Shown: positions 32,555-40,758 of the stretch, piece by piece
How positions within the stretch are numbered: position 1 is the first letter of the stretch
Layout: each line of letters opens with the position of its first letter
DNA from: JAGMES01 sp023128035
GTDB lineage: Bacteria > Bacillota > Halanaerobiia > DY22613
Length of the DNA: 41,380 bases
Direction of reading: 5' to 3'
Assembly (NCBI GenBank): GCA_030627905.1
Contig: DAOVRZ010000041.1
Coordinates: forward strand, 1-41,380
Notes under the pieces: generated by a model
Seen by the model: the letters and a program-made list of their open reading frames with translations, nothing else
The model's database searches: none
What the model was told of the DNA's origin: nothing
Position numbers and translations under genes: made by a program

Positions 32555-33898
32555 ATGAATATTGCATTATGTCATTATAGAGTAGGGGAAACTGACGGGG
32601 TTTCACTTGAAATGGATAAGTGGAAAAAAGTTCTAGAAAATAAGGGTCATAAGGTATATTTTTTAGCTGGTAGTACTGGTACTACTGATGGATATATAAT
32701 TTCTGAATTGGAGTATAGGTTAGAAGAGGATTTAAAAATTGAACGAAATGCATATGTAAAATTAGTGGATTATCAAGATGAAAGCGAATTTATAGAGGCG
32801 GTGAAAAAACAGAGTTTGAAAATTGAGACTGCTTTAAAAGAATTTATTAAGAAAAATAATATTGATTTAATTATTCCAAATAATATTTTTTCCATTGGTA
32901 GAAGTATTCCTACAGCTATGGCTTTTGATAAGACAATAAGAGATTTATCAATTAAATGTATTGGACATCATCATGATTTTTATTGGGAAAGAGAAAATTT
33001 TTCTAATCCCACTTGTGATTTTGTTAGGGATGCTCTGGAAAAATATTATCCACCTAAGCATGAACTGATGTCCCATGTAGTTATTAATAATAATTCTAAA
33101 AGAGAGTTAAAGAAGCGGAAAGGTCTTGATGCTTCTGTTGTACCAAACGTATTTGATTTTAAGGCAGATCTATGGGATGCTGATAATTATAACAATGACT
33201 TCAGGGAACAACTAGGCATTAAAAATAATGATATTCTTATGCTTCAGGCAACAAGAGTAACTAATAGAAAAGCTATTGAATTGGCCATAGATGTAGTTGG
33301 AGAGATGAACAAAAAGGAAAATAGAGATATACTCCAGAGAAAAGAATTATATAATGGGGAAATTTTTAAAGAAAATAGCAGGATTGTTTTGGTCTTAGCA
33401 GGAATGATAGAAACAGCAGATGATTATGTAGAGAGACTGAAGGTCAGGGCTGAGAAAAGAAATGTGGAGTTACTTTTTTGTAATGAACTGATTGAACATT
33501 CCAGAGCTAAAATTGATGGCAAAAAGATATATTCATTATGGGACGCGTATGTTTTTGCAGATATAATAACATATTCGAGTATTTTAGAGGGCTGGGGAAA
33601 TCAATTTTTAGAGGGTTTGTTTGCTAAAAAACCTATGTTAGTATTTGAATATAATGTTTATAAAGAAGACATTAAGGATAAAGGCTTTAATATAATATCT
33701 TTGGGAGATAAATTTGAATATGATGAAAATAATCTTGTCAGAGTAGACGAAAAGATTATTAAGAATGCTGCTAGGGAATGTATTGAATTACTTCATGATA
33801 AGGGTTATGGAGAAAAAATTGTTGAACAAAACTTTAAATTAGGTAGTGAATTTTATTCTCTGGAAAACTTAGAAGATATATTAAGAAAAATTATCTAA
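32555..33898 (+). CDS. Glycosyltransferase, GT4-like (GT-B fold)
   Basis: 447 aa. The N-terminal half has a Rossmann-like start ('MNIALCHYRVGETDGVSLEM') with 'IIPNNIFSIGRSIPTAMAF' and 'IGHHHDFYWE'. The C-terminal half has a donor-site motif 'EGWGNQFLEGLFAKKPMLVF', the E-x7-E region of retaining GT-B enzymes of the GT4 kind, and 'LMLQATRVTNRKAIELAIDV' (the usual 'VGRL...K' place). The acceptor is not determined by sequence. Placed between an importer and two phosphorylases, it may make the sugar the phosphorylases cut, for example a glucosylglycerate- or mannosyl-type osmolyte in a halophile. This is inference. ATG 32555 follows the ATPase by 24 bp. Confidence 0.78.
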   Translation: MNIALCHYRVGETDGVSLEMDKWKKVLENKGHKVYFLAGSTGTTDGYIISELEYRLEEDLKIERNAYVKLVDYQDESEFIEAVKKQSLKIETALKEFIKKNNIDLIIPNNIFSIGRSIPTAMAFDKTIRDLSIKCIGHHHDFYWERENFSNPTCDFVRDALEKYYPPKHELMSHVVINNNSKRELKKRKGLDASVVPNVFDFKADLWDADNYNNDFREQLGIKNNDILMLQATRVTNRKAIELAIDVVGEMNKKENRDILQRKELYNGEIFKENSRIVLVLAGMIETADDYVERLKVRAEKRNVELLFCNELIEHSRAKIDGKKIYSLWDAYVFADIITYSSILEGWGNQFLEGLFAKKPMLVFEYNVYKEDIKDKGFNIISLGDKFEYDENNLVRVDEKIIKNAARECIELLHDKGYGEKIVEQNFKLGSEFYSLENLEDILRKII

Positions 33899-33918
33899 AA
33901 AACTTGGTAGGTGGGATT

Positions 33919-34938
33919 ATGCTAAAAAGATATACAATAAAAGATGTTGCTAAGATTGCAGGTGTTTCTCCTAGAACAGTTTCAAGGGTTGTGAATGGGG
34001 AAGGGTATGTGAAGGAAGAAACCAAGGAAAAAATATTAAAAATTATTAATGAAACTGGGTATCAAGTGAATCCTATTGCAAGATCACTTAGAAATAATAA
34101 AACGGATATTTTGATTGTTTTCGTAGCTGAAAATGAAATGAGTTATATACCACAATTTCACAATGTCATTATCCGGTATTTAAATAAACAAGCTAATGAA
34201 TTAGGTTATAAACTTATTGTATCAAAATCCAATCCCTATGAGGCAGAAGAAAAAAAAAATGATGGTTTTTATTTATTGAAAAATGGATTTGCAGATGGAG
34301 CTTTTATTTTTGATATTCTACAGATTGACTCACGCCTTGAGTATCTTGTAAATAGGAAGATACCTTTTGTTATTATTGGTAAAGATACTATGTATCAAAA
34401 TAGTTCTTTTGTTAATTTAGACAATGTAAAAGCAGGTTATATGGGGACTGAACATCTGCTAAAAAGAGGGAAGAAAAACATACTGTTTTTCTTGGGTGGT
34501 AAAAGCTTTACAGTAAATCAGGATCGTGCTCAGGGATATATTCAGGCTTGTAAAGATCACAATGTTAATTTTGATATTCAAAATATAAAGTTTGGTATTA
34601 CTACTCCTGAAATGGCATATCAGGAGATGAAGAGGATTTTAAAAAACGAGAGTTCACCTGACGCAGTGTTTGTTTCTGGAGATGAAAGAGCAATGGGTGT
34701 TTATCATGCTATTCAAGAAAGTGGTCTAAAAATCCCGGATGAGATTGCGGTATTAGGTATTGACAATATTCCTATTTCAAAGTATTGTTATCCAGCACTA
34801 TCCACCATAGATCAGTCTTCAGAAGAGATGGCTAGGGAAGCAGTTGATATTATTGATAAGATGTTACAAGATGGACAAAATGTCACTCAACAGAGAAAGA
34901 TTTTACAACCTAAATTAATAATAAGAAAATCTACTTAG
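33919..34938 (+). CDS. LacI family transcriptional regulator
   Basis: 339 aa. The helix-turn-helix 'YTIKDVAKIAGVSPRTVSRV' and hinge 'NPIARSLRNNKTDILIVF' are clear, followed by a periplasmic-binding-protein-like effector domain with 'GTEHLLKRGKKNILFFLGG' and 'GIDNIPISKYCYPALSTID'. I chose ATG 33919, with GGTAGGTGGG before it, over the in-frame TTG at 33904 (5 residues longer), because the family's HTH starts a few residues after Met. It lies inside the operon it probably represses through the operator at 27886-27901. The effector is presumably the imported sugar or a product of it. Confidence 0.93.
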   Translation: MLKRYTIKDVAKIAGVSPRTVSRVVNGEGYVKEETKEKILKIINETGYQVNPIARSLRNNKTDILIVFVAENEMSYIPQFHNVIIRYLNKQANELGYKLIVSKSNPYEAEEKKNDGFYLLKNGFADGAFIFDILQIDSRLEYLVNRKIPFVIIGKDTMYQNSSFVNLDNVKAGYMGTEHLLKRGKKNILFFLGGKSFTVNQDRAQGYIQACKDHNVNFDIQNIKFGITTPEMAYQEMKRILKNESSPDAVFVSGDERAMGVYHAIQESGLKIPDEIAVLGIDNIPISKYCYPALSTIDQSSEEMAREAVDIIDKMLQDGQNVTQQRKILQPKLIIRKST

Positions 34939-34958
34939 ATACGACGGGAGGGGTGTAT

Positions 34959-35843
34959 GTGATAAAACTTAAGAGGCTTTTGGATGAGCCTATATTATCA
35001 CCAAAAAAAGAAAACAAATGGGAAGCAGTAACGGTGTTTAATGCTGCAGCTATATATGATAGAGGATTAGTACACATGATTTATAGGGCTTCTGATATTC
35101 CGCCTATAGGTGGTGAAGGTGAATATATTAATAGTCTGGGTTATGCAGTTAGTAAAGATGGTATTCATTTTAATAGATTAGAACAACCGATTTTATCAAA
35201 TGATGTGGCCCAAGAGGCAAGAGGGCCAGAAGATCCTAGAATTGTTAAGATAGATGATACCTTCTATATGATGTACACAGGGTTTAGTGGTAAAGATTTC
35301 AAAATCTGTCTTGCAACATCTAAGAATCTGATTGATTGGAAAAGACATGGAGTTGTCCTTGATGAGAAAAATAAAGATGCTTCATTATTTCCGGAAAAGA
35401 TAGATGGAAAGTATATCATGTTCCATAGAAGGGAGCCTGATATATGGATGGCCTATTCAGATGATCTTAAAAACTGGTATGACCATAAGAATATTATGAG
35501 TCCAATTATTGATTCAGATTGGCAAAATGATAAAATTGGAATAGCAGGACCGCCAATTAAAACAAAAGAGGGTTGGCTTTTAATATATCATGCTAAAAAT
35601 AAAGAATTAAAATATTCTCTGGGGATAGCACTGCTCGATTTAAATGATCCGTCAAAGGTTTTAGCAAGACAAGTAGAACCTATTTTAGAGCCAGAATTAG
35701 ATTGGGAAGTAAATGGGTGTATACCTAATGTGGTATTTAGTTGTGGTCAGGTGGAATTTACTGATAGAATACTTGTCTATTATGGTGGAGCCGATACAGT
35801 TATGGGTGTTGCTGAACTTAATAAGAAGGATATTAAATTTTAA
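34959..35843 (+). CDS. GH130 glycoside phosphorylase (beta-mannoside type)
   Basis: 294 aa, a five-bladed beta-propeller enzyme of family GH130. GH130 phosphorylases split beta-mannosides with phosphate to give mannose 1-phosphate. 'LDEPILSP' at the N terminus, 'VFNAAAIYDRGLVHMIYRAS', 'ARGPEDPRIVKIDDTFYMMY' with the catalytic Asp in GPEDPRI, 'RREPDIWMAYSDD' and 'YYGGADTVMGVAEL' are family signatures. Start: GTG 34959 is preceded by GGGAGGGG (34946-34953); GTG 34953 would overlap that site. The stop codon lies inside the palindromic element at 35839. The exact mannoside is unknown. Confidence 0.88.
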   Translation: MIKLKRLLDEPILSPKKENKWEAVTVFNAAAIYDRGLVHMIYRASDIPPIGGEGEYINSLGYAVSKDGIHFNRLEQPILSNDVAQEARGPEDPRIVKIDDTFYMMYTGFSGKDFKICLATSKNLIDWKRHGVVLDEKNKDASLFPEKIDGKYIMFHRREPDIWMAYSDDLKNWYDHKNIMSPIIDSDWQNDKIGIAGPPIKTKEGWLLIYHAKNKELKYSLGIALLDLNDPSKVLARQVEPILEPELDWEVNGCIPNVVFSCGQVEFTDRILVYYGGADTVMGVAELNKKDIKF

Positions 35844-35950
35844 CGACATTTCAGAAGGGCAAGTCCTCCTCCTCTATAGGTGGGGGTATAACTTCTAGAG
35901 TACTCTCAAAACTTCAGTGGGAGTATAAATTTCCTTCTGAAGTCGTTAAA
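35839..35950. repeat. 112-nt cloverleaf-like palindromic element
   Basis: Outer arms TTTAACGAC/TTCAGAAGG (35839-35858, with a 2-nt bulge) and CCTTCTGAA/GTCGTTAAA (35933-35950) enclose two further hairpins: 35865-35886 (CCTCC..CC with GG..GGGGG) and 35901-35925 (TACTCTC with GGGAGTA). The left arm contains the GH130 stop codon. It may be a short insertion element, resembling the hairpin ends of IS200/IS605-type elements, or a structured RNA that tunes expression of the next gene. Confidence 0.75.
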
Positions 35951-35954
35951 CATA

Positions 35955-35981
35955 AGAAGTAATAACGTAGTTATTACTTCT
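35955..35981. repeat. Palindrome copy A flanking the GH13_18 gene
   Basis: AGAAGTAATAAC / GTTATTACTTCT around GTA, a perfect 12-bp stem. It is closely related to the palindrome at 37745-37769, and similarity continues just outside (ACTTTAATT here, ACTTAATC there). It lies 41 bp before the start codon. Confidence 0.85.
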
Positions 35982-36021
35982 ACTTTAATTGGTGAGATAA
36001 CCACAAAGGGGATGGTTATAA

Positions 36022-37776
36022 ATGAAAATTTCAATTGAAAACAAAGAAAAAATTTTGACTAAACTAAACTATATTTATGGCAAAAATAAATCTCAGCAAA
36101 TTATTTTAAAAATTGAAAGTTTAATAAATAAGTATAGTAATAATAAAAAAACTAGTAATAAAAACAGATTAAGTGAAAATGATCTTGCACTGATCACTTA
36201 TGGAGATAATATTGCTGAGGAAAATGAAATTCCATTAAAAACATTATGTAAATTTGCTGATGAATATCTTAAGAATACGATAAATATCATTCACCTACTC
36301 CCTTTTTATCCCTATTCATCAGATGATGGATTTTCAGTAATTGATTATAAAAAAGTTAATCCGAACATGGGAGACTGGGAAGATATCGAAAATATCGGTA
36401 GTAACTTTGATTTGATGTATGATTTAGTAGCTAATCATATTTCAGCTAAGAGTAAGTGGTTTCAAGAATATCTTAAGGATAATTCTGAATATAAGGATTA
36501 TTTTATTGCGGTAGATAAGGATACTGATATTTCTTCAGTTACCAGAGCAAGAGCACATCCTTTGCTTACTAAATTTAACAAAAACGAAGAAGAAGTCTAT
36601 ATTTGGACCACATTTAGTGCAGATCAGATTGATATAAATTATGCTAATGAAAAAGTATTATTGGAAATTATTGATGTAATATTATTTTATGCGAGTAAAA
36701 ATGTTAGAATAATTCGTTTGGATGCTATTGGACATGCATGGAAAGAAATAGGGACTAGTTGTATTAATTTAAAGGAAACTCATATGATAATTCAGTTATT
36801 TAGGGAAATATTGGACGAAGTTTTTCCTGAAGTCTTATTAATCACAGAAACTAACGTTCCATATAAAGAAAATTTAAGCTATTTTGGTGATGGATATAAT
36901 GAAGCACAATTAGTTTATCAGTTTGCTTTGCCTACTCTGGTTATACATACATATATTACTGGAGATGCATCTAAATTGCTGAAGTGGGCTGATATAGTGG
37001 AAGTGGTATCTGAAGAGACAACATACTTTAATGTTCTTGCTACTCATGATGGTGTTGGTGTTGTACCTGTTAAAGGTATCTTATCCGAAGAAGAAGTAAA
37101 CAAAGTAATTGAAAATGTTGAAAGTAAAGGTGGTTTTGTTTCTTATAAAGATGTGCAGAAAGTAAAAAAAGAGCCATATGAGATGAATATTACTTATTAT
37201 AGTGTTCTTGCTGACCCAGAAGAGAATGAAGAAATAAATATTGCAAAATATATTTCTTCACAGGCAATTTTATTATCATTAATTGGTGTCCCAGGGATTT
37301 ATATTCATAGCTTATTTGGAACTGAAAATTATCAGGAGGGTGTGAAAAAGACAGGTCAGAGAAGAACGATTAACCGTAGGAAATTTAATTATAATGAACT
37401 TAAAGATGTTTTAGCGGATAAAAACTCTAGAAATAGAAAGATTTTTGATAAATATTTAGAATTAATTAAAATAAGGAAAACAGAAAAAGCTTTTCATCCT
37501 AATGGTCAACAGAAGGTATTGTTTATAGAAAAAGGGATTTTCTCTTTGTTGAGAAGTTCTCCTGATGGTCATGAAAAAATCATTGCTTTGCATAATGTTA
37601 CAAATATGAAACAAAACATTAAAATCCCTAAGGAAGAACTTGCACTAAATAAAAATGAAGTTATTGATCTTATTTCTAAAGAAAAAGTCAACATTTCAGA
37701 TAATATTTGTTTAAATCCTTACCAGGTTATGTGGTTAAACTTAAGAGGTAATAACGCAGTTATTACCTCGACTTAA
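36022..37776 (+). CDS. GH13_18 sugar phosphorylase, glucosylglycerate-phosphorylase-like
   Basis: 584 aa, (beta/alpha)8 GH13 enzyme of the sucrose phosphorylase subfamily, which transfers glucose to phosphate with retention. 'IIHLLPFYPYSSDDGFSVID', 'VRIIRLDAIGHAWKEIGTSC' (nucleophile Asp in RLDA), 'LLITETNVPYKENLSYFGDG' (acid/base Glu) and 'VLATHDGVGV' (third carboxylate) are present. The 'TETNVP..EN.SYFGDG' version differs from true sucrose phosphorylases and matches, from memory, the glucosylglycerate-phosphorylase type. The product would be glucose 1-phosphate and glycerate (inference). The last codons, 'RGNNAVITST', come from palindrome copy B, so the natural end was probably 'MWLNL'. AGGGGATGG precedes ATG 36022. 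Last gene of the operon. Confidence 0.87.
   Translation: MKISIENKEKILTKLNYIYGKNKSQQIILKIESLINKYSNNKKTSNKNRLSENDLALITYGDNIAEENEIPLKTLCKFADEYLKNTINIIHLLPFYPYSSDDGFSVIDYKKVNPNMGDWEDIENIGSNFDLMYDLVANHISAKSKWFQEYLKDNSEYKDYFIAVDKDTDISSVTRARAHPLLTKFNKNEEEVYIWTTFSADQIDINYANEKVLLEIIDVILFYASKNVRIIRLDAIGHAWKEIGTSCINLKETHMIIQLFREILDEVFPEVLLITETNVPYKENLSYFGDGYNEAQLVYQFALPTLVIHTYITGDASKLLKWADIVEVVSEETTYFNVLATHDGVGVVPVKGILSEEEVNKVIENVESKGGFVSYKDVQKVKKEPYEMNITYYSVLADPEENEEINIAKYISSQAILLSLIGVPGIYIHSLFGTENYQEGVKKTGQRRTINRRKFNYNELKDVLADKNSRNRKIFDKYLELIKIRKTEKAFHPNGQQKVLFIEKGIFSLLRSSPDGHEKIIALHNVTNMKQNIKIPKEELALNKNEVIDLISKEKVNISDNICLNPYQVMWLNLRGNNAVITST
37745..37769. repeat. Palindrome copy B overlapping the GH13_18 3' end
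   Basis: GAGGTAATAAC / GTTATTACCTC around GCA, a perfect 11-bp stem extended by TTAAG/CTTAA further out. It lies in the coding frame and supplies the last codons before TAA 37774-37776. Confidence 0.85.
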
Positions 37777-37793
37777 TCACTACTAAAATGATA

Positions 37794-37825
37794 AAGAATC
37801 CTCATTATTTGAGGGTTCTTTTTTT
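37794..37825 (+). terminator. Rho-independent terminator of the sugar operon
   Basis: AAGAATCCTC (37794-37803) pairs with GAGGGTTCTT (37811-37820), one T-G pair, followed by TTTTT. Confidence 0.88.
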
Positions 37826-37839
37826 GAGCTTATTGATAC

Positions 37840-37868
37840 TTGATAAGACTAATTTTCTATGATATAAT
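37840..37868 (+). promoter_or_regulatory. Sigma-A-type promoter of the PfkB kinase gene
   Basis: TTGATA (37840-37845), 17-nt spacer, TATAAT (37863-37868). About 75 bp before ATG 37944, so the gene is a separate unit from the sugar operon. Confidence 0.8.
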
Positions 37869-37943
37869 GGTAATGACAAATAAAAGAAATTAAGAATGTA
37901 TTTAACAAGCTAAATGTTTATAATATTTTAAAGGAGTGATTTT

Positions 37944-38894
37944 ATGAAAAAAGTCATAGTCTGTGGTTCAATTGCCTATGATAATATTATGGAATTTCCA
38001 GGACAATTCAAGGAACATATATTACCTGATCGGATTGATACTTTAAGCGTTAGTTTTGTGGTGAATACCTTTAAAAAATCAAGAGGAGGTACTGCACCAA
38101 ATATAGCATATAACTTATCTCTATTGGGCCAGAAACCGATTATTTGCGGAACTGCTGGTAAAGATTTTATAGATTATAAGAATTGGTTAGATAAGCAAGG
38201 TGTTGATACAAATTACATACGAATATTAGAAGATGATTATACTGCATCATGTTATATTATTACCGATGAAACGAATAATCAGATTACAGGTTTTTATCCA
38301 GGGGCTATGACCAGAGATATAGAATTCTCTTTAAAAGATTTAAATTTAGAGGATATTGCAATGGTGATTATTGCACCTGCTGATCCTAAATCAATTATTA
38401 ATTGGGCGCTTGAATGTAAGGAAATGGGCATGCCGTATATATTCGACCCTGGAATGTCTATGCCTAGACTTTCTGGTGAGGATTTGATCAAAGGGATCAT
38501 GGGAGCTACAATAGTGATCGTTAATGAGTATGAATACCCTTTGATGCTTGAGAAAACAGGTTTGAGTAGAGAGGAAATATTGAGTAACGTCGATTTACTT
38601 ATCCAAACATTGGGTGAGCGTGGTTCAATTTTACAAACAAAGGATGAAAGAGTTGTGGTACCAGCAGCTAAGCCTATTTCGGTAGTTGATCCAACAGGTG
38701 CCGGTGATGCTTACAAGGCTGGATTACTCAAAGGTTATTTTGAAGGTGTGTCATTAGAACAGATGGGGATGTATGGAAGTGTTGCGGCAGTTTATGCAGT
38801 AGAACAAAAAGGTGGTACTGAGCATAGATATACAATTGATGATTTTATGCAACGATGTGATAATAATTATGAAGTGTCTGTAAAGGTTGGGTAA
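37944..38894 (+). CDS. PfkB family carbohydrate/nucleoside kinase
   Basis: 316 aa ribokinase-like kinase. 'RGGTAPNIAYNLSLLGQKP' is the substrate-binding glycine motif near the N terminus, and 'VVDPTGAGDAYKAGLLKGY' is the ATP-site signature with the catalytic base Asp in GAGD. 'IVCGSIAYDNIMEFPGQFKE' resembles the adenosine-kinase-like branch of the family more than fructokinases, but the substrate is not certain. ATG 37944 has AAGGAG before it. It has its own promoter and is separated from the sugar operon by a terminator, so a role in that pathway is not implied. Confidence 0.87.
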   Translation: MKKVIVCGSIAYDNIMEFPGQFKEHILPDRIDTLSVSFVVNTFKKSRGGTAPNIAYNLSLLGQKPIICGTAGKDFIDYKNWLDKQGVDTNYIRILEDDYTASCYIITDETNNQITGFYPGAMTRDIEFSLKDLNLEDIAMVIIAPADPKSIINWALECKEMGMPYIFDPGMSMPRLSGEDLIKGIMGATIVIVNEYEYPLMLEKTGLSREEILSNVDLLIQTLGERGSILQTKDERVVVPAAKPISVVDPTGAGDAYKAGLLKGYFEGVSLEQMGMYGSVAAVYAVEQKGGTEHRYTIDDFMQRCDNNYEVSVKVG

Positions 38895-38899
38895 ATTTG

Positions 38900-38928
38900 T
38901 TGTAAAATATTCTTGTTCATGTTATAAT
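38900..38928 (+). promoter_or_regulatory. Sigma-A-type promoter before a hairpin leader
   Basis: TTGTAA (38900-38905), 17-nt spacer, TATAAT (38923-38928). A terminator lies between it and the GNAT start codon. Confidence 0.6.
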
Positions 38929-38956
38929 GAGTGAAAGTTGAAATTAATCAGAATAG

Positions 38957-38999
38957 AACACCACAGGCTAAAAATGCAATGTGGTGTTTTTTGTTTGTC
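38957..38999 (+). terminator. Terminator or attenuator before the GNAT gene
   Basis: AACACCACA (38957-38965) pairs with TGTGGTGTT (38980-38988), 14-nt loop, then TTTTGTTTG. It could end the PfkB transcript, or act as an attenuator for the promoter at 38900, or define a short RNA of about 65 nt. Confidence 0.75.
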
Positions 39000-39024
39000 T
39001 AAAAAATTATAAGGGGGAGTAGTT

Positions 39025-39504
39025 ATGGCAGTAGATATGTTAGTAAAACTATATGATTTACCAGACGAAATAGAAGGTTTAAAAGAACTTAAAGATGAGG
39101 GAATATTAATTAAGAGAGCATTGCCATTAGATAAAGGTAAAATTCTTGAATATGTAAAAGATACATTTAGTGTTGGCTGGGCTAGTGAGTGTGATGTTTC
39201 ATTTTCAAATAAACCTGTTTCCTGTTATGTTGCTGTTAAAGATAAAGAGATAATAGGTTTTGCATGTTATGAAGCAACTGCTAAAGGTTTTTTTGGTCCT
39301 ACTGGAGTAACTGCTAATTTTAGAGGAAAGGGATTAGGTAAAGCATTGCTTTTTAAATGTTTGCATTCAATGAAAGAAGAAGGATATGCTTATGCTATCA
39401 TTGGATGGGTGGATGATGCTCTTGAATTTTATAAAAAGACAGTTAATGCTCAAGAAATAGAAGATTCCTTTCCTGGTATATATAGCAGAATGATAAATAT
39501 ATAA
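39025..39504 (+). CDS. GNAT family N-acetyltransferase (short)
   Basis: 159 aa, single GNAT domain. 'CYVAVKDKEIIGFACYEAT' forms the central strands, 'TANFRGKGLGKALLFKCLHS' carries the acetyl-CoA loop (RGKGLG), and 'WVDDALEFYKKTVNAQEI' is the C-terminal part. Acceptor unknown; it bears no close likeness to the GNAT at 5753. ATG 39025 has AAGGGGGAG before it. It lies behind a promoter plus a strong hairpin (38957-38999), suggesting controlled read-through. Confidence 0.88.
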   Translation: MAVDMLVKLYDLPDEIEGLKELKDEGILIKRALPLDKGKILEYVKDTFSVGWASECDVSFSNKPVSCYVAVKDKEIIGFACYEATAKGFFGPTGVTANFRGKGLGKALLFKCLHSMKEEGYAYAIIGWVDDALEFYKKTVNAQEIEDSFPGIYSRMINI

Positions 39505-39573
39505 TACATTTTAATTTGAATTAGATTACAAAATTATATTTGTTAGATTCTCTTAAAAAAATGAGGTGACAGA

Positions 39574-40107
39574 ATGTATTTAAAAGAATTAACATTGGAA
39601 GAATTTAATGCTTTGGCAGATAATAATGGCTTTTGGGAGAAAAAGATAAATGAAATTATTCAGATTGAGGGTTGGGATTATCTTTCAACAGAAGATAATG
39701 TGAAAGTTTATCATAAAAAACTTAAACTTATGGAAGAGTTTTATCAAGATATAGAAAAATATTTTGATGAAACGTACGTTAACTATTTTTCTGAAAAAAG
39801 ATTACTTACTGGAGAATATACACCTTTTTACCTACTACTCAATAAGATTGATGGTAAATGGAAACTAACAGGTGTTATTGATTTTGCAGATTGTTTTATA
39901 GGTGATCCTTTTTATGATTTGTTAGGCCCAATTTTATTTATGTTTAATATTGAAAAAGGATTAGTTAAAGATTTTTTGAGAAGTTATGGATATGAGGATC
40001 ACCAACTTAATGAATCTTTACAGAAAAAACTTATGATATATACTATATTGCATAGATTCAGTAACATCAACTATTATATTTCTAGAAAAAAGAGAAACAA
40101 TTATTAG
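39574..40107 (+). pseudogene. Degenerate APH-like phosphotransferase
   Basis: 177 aa. Only the C-terminal lobe of an aminoglycoside-phosphotransferase-fold protein is present: 'LTGVIDFADCFIGDPFYDLL' is the metal-binding 'DFGD' region. The N-terminal ATP-binding lobe is missing. The catalytic loop, normally HGD (H-G-D-x-x), reads TGE in 'LLTGEYTPFYLLL', so the key His and Asp are lost. The C terminus also looks cut off. GAGGTGACAG lies before ATG 39574, so it may still be translated, but catalysis is improbable. Confidence 0.65.
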
Positions 40108-40758
40108 TATTGACAATTTGTATAAAATTTTCTAAATTATCATGATTTCATAAAAACAAATAGAGAATTTGAAAAAATTAAATGGTGAGACATGTATTGT
40201 AGGAATTCGAGGAAAATTGCCTAAAAGATATTTAAAAATATCTAACATAGGAAGAAATAATGATTATAATAGTGGAATTTTTAATAGAATAAAAATCCAA
40301 CAAAAAAATTTTTTATTATCTGGAGTTTATCTTTTAAACCAGTCTTATCAATTATAAAGAGCATGATAAGAAAAGATTTCACATAATGTAATTGAGGAGA
40401 ACTTAGAACTAAGTAATGAAATATAAGTTAGTAGTAAAAAATCAAATTAACTAATTATCATAATTAATAAAAAATAGAAAAAATATAAAGGAAAAAAGAG
40501 CTCAATGAAGAATGTAATATTTAGTAAATAATGATATTGAGGGAGAGGATTACTATGACTAGAAAAGCAAAAGAGATTAAATTAATTAAACCCGAATTAT
40601 TCACGTAACAGTATAAAAACGGCCATATACAGCTAAAATCAAATACTTAGCCTATAAGAATCTTTCACTCATTGGGTGATAAAAAAAAAAAAGAACCCTC
40701 AAATCGGATATAATTAAGTGACAAACTAAATTTATCAAAAAAAAGAGGGCTCTTTTCT
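40108..40758. other. 650-bp gap of AT-rich debris
   Basis: No gene I can support. A 62-codon frame at 40169-40357 has no clear ribosome site and no motif. At 40556 a GAGGGAGAGG precedes ATG and 17 codons ('MTRKAKEIKLIKPELFT', then a stop at 40606), probably the first codons of a destroyed gene. A hairpin at 40689-40756 adjoins the transposase remnant. Confidence 0.6.
40689..40756. repeat. Inverted repeat before the transposase remnant
   Basis: AAAAGAACCCTC (40689-40700) pairs with GAGGGCTCTTTT (40745-40756), one mismatch, directly in front of the transposase start. It may be an end structure or a read-through blocker of the insertion sequence. Confidence 0.6.

Noticed and set aside
35713..35898. 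61-codon frame overlapping the GH130 3' end and the cloverleaf element
   Set aside because: Out of frame with GH130, no ribosome site, product without motifs.
37944..38894. PfkB kinase as glycerate kinase completing a glucosylglycerate pathway
   Set aside because: It has its own promoter behind a terminator and resembles the adenosine-kinase-like branch; position alone does not support the assignment.
40169..40357. 62-codon frame in the 3' debris region
   Set aside because: TTG start without ribosome site, basic low-complexity product, no recognisable family.
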